Positions 23,330-33,813 of a stretch of DNA of 64,000 nt are shown here, piece after piece. Made by a program: the position numbers and the translations under genes. The DNA is from Excoecaria cochinchinensis. Lineage: Eukaryota > Streptophyta > Magnoliopsida > Malpighiales > Euphorbiaceae. The stretch covers positions 8,428,501 to 8,492,500 of the forward strand of contig CANTUQ010000081.1 in assembly GCA_947683425.1 (NCBI GenBank), read 5' to 3'. The notes under the pieces are model-generated. The model was not told the DNA's origin and searched no databases. It was given only the letters and a program-made list of their open reading frames with translations. Within the stretch, counting starts at the first letter, position 1; each line of letters begins with the position of its first letter.

Positions 23330-23645
23330 ACGATCGACGAGCGTCGGTGATGGGGGCACGCTTGGTCTTTTGGGCGATAGACCACTCATGAGAGACAGAG
23401 GCCGAGAGACAGCCGTCGCTCGCGGGAAGCAGGCGTCTCTCGCAAGAGATATGGGCATCGCTCAACGCGAGAGACGGTCTCCGTAAGCGAGCGATGGTCG
23501 GTGCTCGTTGCGAGAGACGGGCCTCTCGCGCAAGCGATGGGTGTCGCTCCCGCGAGAGGAGGGCTCGTTCCGCGCGAGCGACAAGCACCGCTTGCACGAG
23601 AGGTGGCCGTCCTTGGGAACAAGCAACGGCTGTCCCTCCTATCAA
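23330..23645. repeat. Word cluster 2 in the T1 LTR
   Basis: About ten copies of CGTCGCTCGC / GCGAGAGACGG words in both orientations, such as CGTCTCTCGCAAGAGA and GCTCCCGCGAGAGGAGG. Strongly GC-rich against AT-rich flanks. Confidence 0.75.
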
Positions 23646-23857
23646 CGGCTTACCCGTCTGTGGACCAAAATCTTGATTTTCAAAATAGGAATTCCTCCTG
23701 ACGACCAGAAACCCCCTACCACCAAGAAAAATCCTCAATCCTTGTAAAACCGGAGAATGAAAATTACAATTTTCATTCATTTACCTGAAAACAAACGTTG
23801 ATATATTCATAGGGTAACTCTGATCTGGACTGCATCAGGACCCGATCGGTGTCTACA

Positions 23858-24483
23858 CATTTTATGAAAATTAACTCTCCTTTTAAAAGTAAGATTTTAT
23901 TGGTTAACAATTAGGACATTGGTCCTGTTTTATTAGAAATACCTCAATTTATTAATAAAAATATTTTTGTGATAAAATAAAACAATTTTATCACAAATTA
24001 AACTAAATAAAAAAACCAAAGGCAAAATAAAGAAAAATAACTAAAATAACAAAAATATGAACCAAACGAAAAAGAGAAGCCTTATGTCTCCTAAATCTCC
24101 CCTTTTGCTCATAAGAACGCTCAAGTAAGGAAAAAACAAGAATTGTAGACAAAACAAAACAAAATAAAATTAATGTTAGCAAATAAATATAAAAATTAAT
24201 TAAATCACATAAAATAATTAAAATAAATATTACATGGCAAAAATAATATTAAAATCATGCAAAAATACATATCACGCGAATATGGATCGAAAAGCATCAA
24301 AAACGGGACAAATAGGTCAAAATGCACAAAAAGACAAAATAGGTGGTGAGGAGCGGCCGTCCCTCACCTCCTTCCTACCCCTAAAGGGCAGGAATGAGGC
24401 AGAACCGAATTTGGCTTTCTTCTTCAATGGTTAAATGCAAAATTTGTAATTTTATGTGGTTTTACATGATTTCATACCATATT
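23858..24483 (-). repeat. T3 LTR remnant, inner piece
   Basis: AT-rich sequence with AGGACATTGGTCCT-type motifs also seen in the T1 LTR and a small GC word cluster (GAGGAGCGGCCGTCCCTC, near 24348). It continues at 46425 on the other side of E6, joined by the ATATT duplication. On its left it is cut by the T1 insertion. No gene. Confidence 0.65.
24479..24483. repeat. E6 target-site duplication ATATT
   Basis: ATATT at 24479-24483 is repeated at 46420-46424, bracketing a 21.9-kb unit with TGTAAC..GTTACA ends. Confidence 0.9.
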
Positions 24484-24903
24484 TGTAACACCCCCACCGT
24501 CGCCCCCGTTGGAAGGGCGCCGGCGGGCGTGCTACCCGACGCTCACTCACACACACACACACATACACTAAGTAGAAGCATGCATTCATATATAACATAC
24601 ATACGAAAATACAGTGAAAATTAAAACTTTAAAAAAAAATAGCTGAACATACAATAACTCACATAAATAAATATAATCATTCAGCGGAAGCATAAAGCGA
24701 AAGATAAAATGAAGGAATAACTTAATATATAAATATAATAACGTTTACATAACCCAAAAATAATATCCAAAACCTTACAGATACATAAGACTACAGGAAT
24801 AAAAAAATCCAAAATACAGAAGCTGATCACATAACAAAACTTCTAACTTCTACGTGGCCGACCTTGCAGATGCGCGACTCGAACAAAACCAAACCTGCCA
24901 CCT

Positions 24904-24941
24904 GCACGGGAAGGAATCCGTGCTAAGCGATAAACACTTAG
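24904..24941 (-). promoter_or_regulatory. Conserved double stem-loop, E6 3' LTR
   Basis: Minus strand CTAAGTG..CGCTTAG stem (7 bp with one mismatch) next to a GCACGG..CCGTGC stem (6 bp), then AGGTGG. The same tandem hairpin occurs in every E-family LTR here that has not lost this region. Confidence 0.8.
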
Positions 24942-25753
24942 TGGGGAGAACACACCAGAGTATGAACGGCCATTCACAATGGTCGCCAAGGCTTAACACA
25001 CTCACAATGGCTAATGCGAACATTCATAACACATATATAATCAGGCTTGCATAGTAAAGGCATTAATTCGAAAACTCACAACCATAACCATATACTTATG
25101 TCGAGAATAGGCCAAAACAGACATAATACAATACACGATACAAGTATCATCATGCAGAACTACATACAATATCACATGTATATACCTACCAAGGTATCAA
25201 ATATCAGTACCTTACCGTGCGAAGTCATATGAGATTTACACATGCAATTGTCATATCCAAGTACCCATGCATTAACTGAAAACCCATTCAAATGCGACAC
25301 AATTACCATATAATCACGTACCCAACTATCATGCTGAGAATACTAGCTATCTAACATGCTGTGATGTAACACCCCTACCCATACGTAGACGATCCCATCC
25401 GCAAGGAGTGAGAAGCCATATGAGCGGAGTGTGTCACCAAGCAAATAAAGATACAAAGCATACATTCATACATGATAACCATACATCATTACGGGGAAAT
25501 TAAAACCTTCAAAAGCATCAGAATGATCAATCATTACAATAGCAAAATCCGAACAATAACATTCTGATCAAAAGCCAGAATGAAATTATTACATAACCCA
25601 AAAATATAAATACATAAGCGGAAGCCATATCAAAACCGATACAATAGAATTCTATTACAAAAGAATCATCAATCAAATAATAATCCAAACACTAATCCCT
25701 GCTGTGTTGGCTTGACTGCAGTGACTCACTTAAAACAAACTCCTTATGCACCT

Positions 25754-25792
25754 GCACGGGTAAAAACACCGTGCTAAGCGATATACGCTTAG
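25754..25792 (-). promoter_or_regulatory. Conserved double stem-loop, E5
   Basis: Minus strand CTAAGCG-TATAT-CGCTTAG followed by GCACGG..CCGTGC and AGGTGC. Both stems are intact. Confidence 0.85.
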
Positions 25793-27072
25793 TGGGGAAA
25801 CACACATATAATATGGACGGCCACTCACAATGGTCGTCAAGGCATAACACATTCATGATGACATATGCAATAACTCATAACATAACATATATAAACATGC
25901 TCACAAAGTTCAGCCATACATTCTACATCTCATATTCGTATCCATATCCATATTATCTCATTCAAATATTACCTTTGTATAATCAATTCCCCATTCATTT
26001 ACAATTTAGTTGCTTTCACATACTTATCATTTTATGCAACTGTATACCATATTCTTGTAATCATATCAAAGCGGAGCAAAACAAAAAGAACACCTGCTGA
26101 CTCACAATAGTGGATAACGAGTAAACGCATAGCGTACCTTACGGGCACGAATCGAACGCATAGCATACCTTACGGGTACCAATCAAAAACCATTTTATTT
26201 TTGTTGCATTCAAAACAATTTACAAAGGGGACCTTAAACAAGATCAAAAACGCATAAGGGGTTCGCGAGGAACCAAACGGGGATTTGATCGGGGTCCAAA
26301 CAGAACTGAGGCTGCAGCTAAGAGACTCTATTAGGCATGCCTAACTATCCACTAAACTGACTCTTGCAGGTCATGTATAATACAATTCACATTTAGTTAC
26401 ACATTTGTTCTATATGAATAACCATTGAATTTAACATACATAAATCAATTATATTTAAGCATGACACATTTAGTTCATAGGTTAAGGCATAATATGACAT
26501 ACAAACATTTAGCATAGCAAAATACAATCATAAAATGTAAAGCATATAAGAAGACACTAAATAACATTTAGATAGCTTAGCATGAAATATAGTAAAAAAA
26601 AAATTAAATCCAAAGCAAGCAAATGACTGAACAAGAAAGCCATCTACGTAAACCCTTATCACGCCTATGATAGAGCACAAACACGAGTAATATATAGCTC
26701 ATGTAATATTCAAATCATACGTTCTTGCTTCCTAATTAAATTAGATTTATTCAAATAATATATTAGGTTTAATGCCTTAATTGTAAATTATAAACATGTT
26801 ATATAATTCTCGTCATGACTATTTATTCACATAGCAAATTATGCTTATAGTTTAATTCATGGTTATTCATTATATTAATTAATTCTTCATTCTAAGAATT
26901 TATTCAATTCACGTGTAATTTAATTATATATCCTCATTGCCTAATTATAAAATAAGTAATATTTAATTTTTCAGGTGTTTCTAGACACTTTGGGGGTAAT
27001 TTGGAGGTGTAGAACCGATTCTAGGATGAATTGGTGAGGAGGGAAAAATTTTACTAAAACGCCGTGCTTTAT

Positions 27073-27155
27073 AAAAAGCACAGCTGTGCTCTACTGCAAA
27101 TCGTCGATCTAATTGCCAAAAACACAGCTGTGTCCTACTAAAAGCACAGCTGTCC
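27073..27155. repeat. Palindromic word cluster in E5
   Basis: Three copies of AAGCACAGCTGTGCT-like palindromes (near 27076, 27121 and 27141). The same word as in A1, an element of a different lineage. Confidence 0.8.
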
Positions 27156-27820
27156 TTTCCAACCAGTCCCCAAACGTTATCAAAATTAAGAGCACAGCAC
27201 AGGGCAGAATTCAGTTCCTTAGTCTACTTGTATTTTTTTGAACTAGTAAACAACATTTTCAGACCAAATAGACTTCATAACAATTAATCCTCAAGATGTT
27301 ATCTTTCTAGTGACAAAATTGCAGATGAATAGGAGCTGAAATCGGAGAGATATACTCAAATTGCTCTAACCTGCTCCACAGACACACCTGACAAATTTTG
27401 CTACTGTAAAGGGCGATTTTGAAATAGTTAGAGTCCGAATTAAATTATAGTTATTTCTACAAAGTTTTAGACACAGATGTTGTGGTTCTAACCCTACTGG
27501 AATTACGCATTTTGGAGTTGTAAAACTCAACTTATGATAAAATGAGTGACCAAAGGTCAATCAGACCCTCAAAAACAGATTTACACTTTGAAATTCAACA
27601 AGCTTCAAACCAACTCATTTGACACCATCAATTCACCAAATTTAATCCAAACCATCACAACACATATATTAACATATCAGAATATTCAATTCAGCAATTA
27701 AGAATCATTAACACATAAATTAACAAACCAATTCCCAAACACCATACAATTTCCAGAATTTCAAAACACACATCATCAAAACATAACATATTCCCAAACG
27801 CGAAAAATCCTTAGCTCTTA

Positions 27821-27879
27821 TCACTTTGTTCCACTACTCCCAACCTTCTCCTTGTCTTTAGGGTCACGGGAAGGCTCAG
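27821..27879 (-). CDS. Conserved LTR tail exon, E5 copy
   Basis: A 59-nt minus-strand exon candidate after a TTGTTTAG 3' splice site (27881-27880), encoding (A)EPSRDPKDKEKVGSSGTK and a TGA. The first codon is split after its first base (phase 1). An upstream GTAAGT donor lies at 27998. The frame and the KxKEK core are shared with seven other LTRs. There is no start codon in the exon, so it must be joined to an upstream frame by splicing, if translated at all. This solo LTR cannot itself express it from a pol gene. Confidence 0.6.
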
Positions 27880-29491
27880 CTAAACAACAGCCAACAAATC
27901 AAACAATTAATCAAAATCCTAGATTAACTCTAACCCCAAAAGTGTAAAGAAGAAGAAGATGAAGATGAACACACTAAATAACAAATGCAGCAACTTACCA
28001 AACAAACTCCTTAAGATTACCAAGATCCACCAAATCTAATCACAAAGGAGTGAGCAAAGATACAGAAGAGGAAGAGAAAGGGGAAGGGAAAGCAAAAGAG
28101 AAGAGGGTACGGGAATTGGGAGAGCAGATTTCTGCTCTTCTCTTCTCTTTCCTCAAGACAACACTTTCCCTTTTTCCACATGGCACCCTACTATTAGTGG
28201 GTCTTCATAATTCACACCCTACATGAATACATCAAAACACACACAATACTCTCCCAACTAATGCACACTCTACTTATGTGTGAATAAAACATACAACCAC
28301 AACTCCACTACTCATACCCTACAATAGTACACTCATGCACACAAAAACATATCCCAACTAATTCACACTCTAATAACATACATGCATCCACATGCTAACA
28401 AAATCCACAAACATGTAATATACCCCAAAATACCCTTGTCACATGCCAAAATACACACAAATGTATACATACACATGGCTCGTACTACTAGGGGGCAAAC
28501 GAGGTGTGACATGTGACATGCCATACACACACACTAGCCAAAACCCAAGGGACAACATCCAAAGCACCACACTTCCGCTGCGCAACTCTAATACATAAAA
28601 TATCATGCCGAAAACACTCCAATAGCAGAGATTGAAAACATAATCGCATAACATCACATTCATAACATCACCATGCGGGAAGTACAGTTTAATCATACAT
28701 ACATACAGCCACAACTGATCCGATTCACATGCTTATATATAATAAAACCATGCTTGAGTCACATACATATATACATAATATTCAAATCATATTCATGACA
28801 TTCTGAAGCTCATAACACATCATATGAAAAATGCGGATAATCGTGTTAGATATAAAATCATGCTTACATAACAAACATACATTCCAAAGCCCATAGTCAC
28901 GTTCATATACATATAAACTGATCCCTCAAATCATTATCATGCTCATTCGGATATCACATTCTTATAGTTATTTCAAAGCAAAACAAAACAAAACAACAAA
29001 GCACATGCTGACTCACAATAGTGGATAACGAGTACACAAATAGTACTTTACGGGTACCAACCGGCCAAAGGGTACCTTACGGGTACGAATTGAAAAACAA
29101 CATCATTTTCCTCATTCGAAAACATTTTAACAAAAGGGGATCTTAAACAAGATCCATTCACACAAAAGGGTTCGCGAGGAACCAAACAGGGACCTGATCA
29201 GGGTCCAAACGTTCAAAGGGCTGCAGCTAAAGAAACTCTATTAGGCATGCCTAACTATCCACTAGACTGACTCTCGCAGGTGATGCGTAATACAAATCAT
29301 GTTTCGAATAACATTATAGCACATAATTTAACATATTACATTCATATAATTCATAACATTGTCCATGCATAATACATCCAATTATATTAATATACTTCAT
29401 AAAAATAGTCCAAGTATAAACCTAAAGGCATCACAAATTCGGAATTCAAACATTGGACTCACAAAAGAAAACTCAATTTGGGAAACCAGGG

Positions 29492-29815
29492 AGTGTCGCG
29501 GTCGCGCCGGATGTCGCGCTCGCAACAGAGGCGACTTGGCCTAGGTCGTGATCACGGCAACCTTCGCGATCTCGCGAGGGAACTAGACACATCTCACTGT
29601 CAAATCGCGACAGTGAGCTGCTAGCCCGATCTGTCGCACTCGACAGCGCGCTCGCGACAGAGGATCGCCCAATTCAAAACGACAGTTAAGCGCCCTGTCG
29701 TGCTCGCGACAGAGGCTCTGCTGCATGGCTCGGCAGCGAGCTCAAACGCGAGCGAGGGCTGCTTTCACCGGGCTCTGTCGCGACCTCGTGAAAACGTTGC
29801 GCTCGCAACAGAGTC
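29492..29815. repeat. Palindromic word cluster, E6 3' LTR
   Basis: Multiple GTCGCGCTCGCGACAG words and variants in both orientations (for example CTGTCGCACTCGACAGCG, GCGCTCGCGACAGAGG). A small satellite group lies at 30345-30372. Confidence 0.85.
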
Positions 29816-31041
29816 GTGAATTCCAACCCTTACACAAGAAATCTCCAGAAAACCCAACTTCACAACACCCAAATCTCAAACCAAACATCAAAACATCCAC
29901 TTACCTCATCTCCAGCAAGCCACATATCATTAACAACATAAAACACAACATCCATACCAAGAATTCCAAATAAATCATGCCACTAACAATATCCATTTAC
30001 ACAATCTATAATAACAGCACTATTCGTCATTCATCTCAATCGCACCCATGTTAATATGCATTCATACGTATGGTACATCATGCTTAGGTTACTCATGAGC
30101 TCAACACATATTAATACTCATCCATATGCCATCCTTCACAGAGTTATATCTATTATTATTTACTAGATAGAACACCAATCTTAATCATACTCATAAGTTT
30201 TCCCAAAGACAACTACTTATATAGTAATTTAATTACCCTAAACATGCATAATAAGCTGAGGGGAAGGGTAGGGGATTAATTTGAGTCAACCATGGGCTCA
30301 AAAATAAAGAAGAAAAGGCTAATACAAGTTTTTCTGTAGCGAGGTCGTGACCCTGTCGCGCTCGCGACAGAGGCTCACCTCAGATACCTAAAAAGACTGC
30401 TTTACGCCCCTGACTTGTGTTGCCTAAACCGACCTCTAAACCTCATGTTTAGCCAAAACTTCCTTCTTAACAAATGTTTCTTAGGATGTTAACGTTCAAA
30501 TTCAATAAATTTTAGATCAAAAGGACATCTAGAACTCCAGATATAACCTAAACAACCTATACTGCTCAAACAACCCGACACAAATAGAGACACTACGGTT
30601 TTATCCAAATTTCAGGGTCTTAAAGCAAGAAATAGCCCAAGACTATTTCTAGGACATTTAGAGTAATAGAAGTCATGGTTCTAATGGCTCAAGAATAACA
30701 CGATTTGGAGGTCTAAAACTCTACTTATGACAAAAACAATACACGGAGGTCAAACAAAAACGTAACAGAATTGCCAAAACTCATGCTTTTCAATAACAAC
30801 CCTTGTATACATTTATCTCAATCAATAACATAGATTACTAACACATTTACCCAAATTAATTCATGCATAAACTCATATCAAAGCATTCAAATTTCTGAAA
30901 AACAAACACAACACAAACTCATGATCTAAGGAGAATTAGGCAAAGACAACTCAAATGCAAATGTAGAAATCACAGCTCCCAAACACTTGCATGCACTCAA
31001 ACACACTCCCAAACCTGGAATGAAGCTTCGCTCTTCAACCT

Positions 31042-31091
31042 TCAAGAGCCCACTCTCTCTTTTCCTTTAAGCTTGCTCTTGAAACCCAAAG
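31042..31091 (-). CDS. Conserved LTR tail exon, E6 3' LTR copy
   Basis: A 50-nt minus-strand exon after TTTGTGCAAG, encoding (A)LGFKSKLKGKERVGS and a TGA, phase 1. In E6 the matching phase-1 donor is at 41512/41511, downstream of the gag-like frame. The predicted intron would cover the polypurine tract and the start of this LTR, about 820 nt before E1 was inserted. It differs from the 5' LTR copy at three codons. A leader donor (GTAAGT) lies at 31212. Confidence 0.65.
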
Positions 31092-31248
31092 CTTGCACAA
31101 AACCAAAACCCACAATTACTTTTCCAAAAACCCTAACTTAAGTAAAACCAAAGAAGAAGAAGAAGGAGAGGAAACAAAATCCAAACATAAGAACCCTAAA
31201 ACCCCAACTTACCTCTTCAATCTTGCTCTACAATCCAACCAAAACAAA

Positions 31249-31253
31249 CCAAG
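31249..31253. repeat. E1 target-site duplication CCAAG
   Basis: CCAAG at 31249-31253 and 40851-40855. The pre-insertion site survives as a single ACCAAGGATCTTG in the other E6 LTR (about 45866-45878). Confidence 0.95.
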
Positions 31254-31841
31254 TGTCACACCCCATTTGCCCCCTAGTAGAATGAGCCTGTCTGTTCGTC
31301 TGTCTGTTTGTATGTGTACGCATTCGCATGTGTTCAGCATTCATAAGGGTATTTTAGTAAAATGTGTGATTTTGGGGTTATTATTATGTGGGTGCATACA
31401 TGGCATTGGTGTGTTTAATTAAATGAGATATACTTGTGTGCATGTGTTCATACCATGGTAGGGTATGCATAAGTGAAGAGGGTTTTAGGTGTGTGTAGTG
31501 TAGGTTATTTTAGTGTGAGTGATTAGTGTCACCAATAGGAGTTTGATACATATTTAGAATAAAGAAAAGAAAAAGAAAAGGGAATGAGAGAAAAGGAACC
31601 TAAACTTACAGATTCACGTTCTTTCTCACTCACTCTCTTCTTCTTCACTTTCTTTATTCCCAAGTACTGTGTATTTTGATTCAAGGTTTTATTGGTGAAA
31701 TTAGTCCTCCCCTTGCATTCCTTAGCTTGGTAAGTGCAAGATCTAGTCTTTGTTTTACTGTATTTTGCATCTTCTTCTTCCTTGAGCTAGGTTTAACTTA
31801 GGGTTTACTTTGTGAATGTTTTTGCTGTGTTTGTGTTCTAG

Positions 31842-31900
31842 CTGAGGCTCCACGTGATCCAAAGGGCAAAGAAGTTGCTGGTCCTAGTGGAGCTAAGTAA
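31842..31900 (+). CDS. Conserved LTR tail exon, E1 5' LTR copy
   Basis: A 59-nt exon after GTGTTCTAG, encoding (A)EAPRDPKGKEVAGPSGAK and a TAA, phase 1. It is preceded by a 112-nt intron candidate (31730-31841, GTAAGT..TTCTAG). In this 5' LTR it would sit in the untranslated leader; in phase 1 the leader exon upstream has a TAG two codons before the junction, so it is not translated from there. Its coding use is expected in the 3' LTR copy (39001-39059). Confidence 0.55.
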
Positions 31901-32199
31901 TAGAGGCTTAGAATTCAGGTTTGGGAATTTATGATTGTGATTTGTGTGATTTTGATGTTTACTGTGAATTCTAGGGTTTATATGTTCTTGAAGAGCTTGA
32001 ATTAATTAGTCTTGATTTGGTTGTTTAAATGCTAAATTGAGTTGCATGTGTATTGATTATGTGAATTGAGATGATTTCTGGAAGATAAAGACAGGTTTGT
32101 ATGGTTTAAAATCAGATTGGGATTGAGATTGTTGTTCTGTAAATTCTGGAAATTTTGGAAAAGTCGATATACTGTTAAATCTGTTGAATTTCTTCAAGT

Positions 32200-32530
32200 C
32201 GCGTGACTCGCTACGCAGGAAGGCAAGTCACGTCGCGTGACTCTCGGTCACGACGTGACATGCCTGCTGAGAAGCCAGTCGCGTGACCAACTGAAGAACA
32301 AGCAAGTCACGCGACGTGATCTTCGGTCACGTCGTGCGACCTGCGAAGAAGAGGCAGATCACGCAACGTGATCTGCGAGGGAGAAGCAGCGTCACGTCGC
32401 GTGACCCTCGGTCACGCCGTGACCTGCATAAGCATTGCGTGACCCGCGAGGATCACGCAACGCGATTGGCGAGAAACAAGCAGGTCACGAGACGTGACCC
32501 TCGGTCACGCCGTGACCTGCCTGTTGAGTC
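32200..32530. repeat. Palindromic word cluster, E1 5' LTR
   Basis: GTCACGTCGCGTGAC-type words repeated about ten times in both orientations, with unit lengths of about 60-70 bases, such as TCGGTCACGCCGTGACCTGC. Duplicated at 39359-39690 in the 3' LTR. Confidence 0.85.
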
Positions 32531-32753
32531 GCCAGTTTCTCCGCTCAGCTCATTTTTCTGAAATTTCCTGGTTTTTAACTCAGAACTGAATTTGTTATTT
32601 CTTCAGAATGGACTTTACTGCTGTATGATGCATGTCTTACTGTTTGATGCTTTGATATGCGTGATAGCATGATTTTCTGATGAATTATACTCTATATCCT
32701 GAAATGTGATCAGTTTGACGCATAACCTGCTAGAGTCAAGTAAGTGGATAGTT

Positions 32754-33290
32754 AGGCATGCCTAATAGAGTCTTTAGCTGCAGCCCTCAGTTCAGTTTGG
32801 ACCCCGATCAGGTCCCCGTTTGGTTCCTCGCGAACCCTTCAGTATAGAATCTTGTTTAAGATTCCCTCAGTATATAAATAACATGTTTTGATAAATGATA
32901 TAATATTTGACTTGTACCTGTGAGGTACCCTCAGTATTCGATTCGTACCCGTAAGGTACCCTCAGTACACTCGTTATCCACTGTCTAGAGTCAGCAGGTA
33001 TTCTTTAAATGTTAATGGAAATGTTCTGATCTGATATGGCTTTGAATGGAATATTTGAATGAGTTTAATGATGAAATACATGTTGGTTTATTCTGTAATG
33101 CATATGATGATGAGATTATGAAAGTATGGTATTTAAATACGGGCATGTTTATATGAATTATGCAACAGTACTTGCATTCTGCCATTGTGAATGTGTTATG
33201 CCTTGACGACCACTGTGAGTGGCCGTCCATAAATTATGTGTGTTTCCCCACTAAGCGTTTTATCGCTTAGCACGGTGTTTTTACCCGTGC
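32754..33290 (+). promoter_or_regulatory. Hairpin cassette, E1 5' LTR
   Basis: A run of small inverted repeats: AGGCATGCCT (32754-32763); GGACC..GGTCC (32799-32815); GGTTCCTCGCGAACC (32822-32836); AATCTTGTTTAAGATT (32848-32863); GTACCTGTGAGGTAC (32914-32928); GTACCCGTAAGGTAC (32945-32959); GACGACCA..TGGCCGTC (about 33205-33227); CTAAGCG..CGCTTAG (33251-33270); and GCACGG..CCGTGC (33270-33290). All recur in order in E3, E4, E5 and E6, and largely in E7. It probably forms a structured RNA in R/U5; the role (packaging, dimerisation, translation) is inference. Confidence 0.8.
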
Positions 33291-33696
33291 AGGTGCGGAA
33301 GGCGTTTTGCTTTGAGAGAGTCGCCGTCATCAAGCCAACACAGAAGAGTTTTTAGTGTAGGGCTATTTTGTATCAGTGATGATTCGTTTTGTTTAGAACT
33401 CTCATGTATCAGTTTTGTATCAGCTTCCGCTTTTGTAACTATATTTTGGATATGTAATATTATTTCGTTTCAGCTAGTTGATCAGAATATTATTGTAATA
33501 GTTTAATTATAGTAATGCATGATCAGCTTTTACTTACTGCATGTAAAGTTTTTAATTATTTTGTATTTACTGAATGTATGTTATGAATGATTGTATGTTA
33601 TACTTTGTACTTGCTTGGTGGCACCTTTACTCATACGGCATCTCACTCCTTCTCGGATGGGATCGCCTACGTATGGGAAGGGGGTGTTACAGTTAG

Positions 33697-33708
33697 TGGT
33701 ATCAGAGC
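33697..33708 (+). other. E1 primer binding site (initiator Met tRNA)
   Basis: TGGTATCAGAGC five bases after the LTR end, complementary to the 3' end of plant initiator methionine tRNA. The same GTTAG spacer and site occur in E6. Confidence 0.9.
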
Positions 33709-33813
33709 ATAGGTTTAGGCGTTTCTGGGTGTTGTTATGATTGTTCTGAGTTTCTTAGATGTGTATGTGTCTAGATCTGTGTTGGCTGATATGGTTGTTT
33801 CTTGTTTGTTTAG

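Larger units (their letters stand above)
3268..23857 (-). mobile_element. T1: decayed Tat/Ogre-like Ty3/gypsy element
   Basis: Minus-strand element with its 5' LTR at 23857-21374, primer site at 21372-21356, an untranslated leader, gag from 20441, then protease and G-patch sequence down to 3268, where A1 is inserted. T2 (5054-19336) is inserted in the nucleocapsid part of gag. Reverse transcriptase, integrase and the 3' LTR would lie left of the window. Many stops and frameshifts show an old, dead copy. It starts inside the LTR of the still older T3; the flank at its start is CATTT, and the second copy of that duplication is outside the window. Confidence 0.75.
21374..23857 (-). repeat. T1 5' LTR
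   Basis: On the minus strand it starts TGTAGACACCGATCGGGTCC (23857) and ends GGCGTCGCA (21374). Near its end are three to four direct repeats around CCAATAGAACATTGGGA and TATTTTGGACACCTC (21400-21750). It carries two GC-rich palindromic word clusters (22455-22565 and 23330-23645). Open frames in those clusters are artefacts. Confidence 0.8.
25365..28511 (-). mobile_element. E5: solo LTR in the E6 3' LTR
   Basis: Starts TGTAACACCCCTACCC and ends GGTGTGACA on the plus strand (minus sense TGTCACACCT..GGGTGTTACA), 3147 bp, with duplication TGTGA at 25360-25364 and 28512-28516. The empty site is visible in the other E6 LTR at about 43137-43146 (ATGCTGTGACATGCC). No internal element sequence remains, so it is the product of LTR-LTR recombination. 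It holds the hairpin cassette (about 26390-25754), an AGCACAGCTGTGCT word cluster and the tail exon. Confidence 0.9.
31254..33691 (+). repeat. E1 5' LTR
   Basis: TGTCACACCCC..GGGTGTTACA. Order: U3; a CT-rich stretch (about 31617-31665) typical of plant transcription starts; leader donor GTAAGT at 31730; 3' splice site TTCTAG at 31841; tail exon 31842-31900; conserved CAGGTTTGGGA; word cluster 32200-32530; hairpin cassette 32754-33290; end. Only the exon has coding support; the frames in the word cluster do not. Confidence 0.95.

Noticed and set aside
23386..23780. Arg/Ala-rich frames on both strands of the T1 LTR
   Set aside because: Artefact of the GC word cluster; frames exist on both strands and in several phases.
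31730..31841. Tail exon translated from the leader exon of the same LTR
   Set aside because: In E1, E4, E6 and E8 the leader is closed by a stop in the needed phase with no later ATG; splicing from pol or gag fits better.
32316..32561. Open frame with RSRRDL-type repeats, present in both E1 LTRs
   Set aside because: Reads through the palindromic word cluster; the repeat protein pattern comes from the words. No independent coding support, and other LTRs with different words encode nothing similar.
33697..33711. tRNA-related sequence
   Set aside because: Only the primer-site complement to the tRNA 3' end is present; no cloverleaf. The same holds at 42247, 1667, 7879 and 21356.
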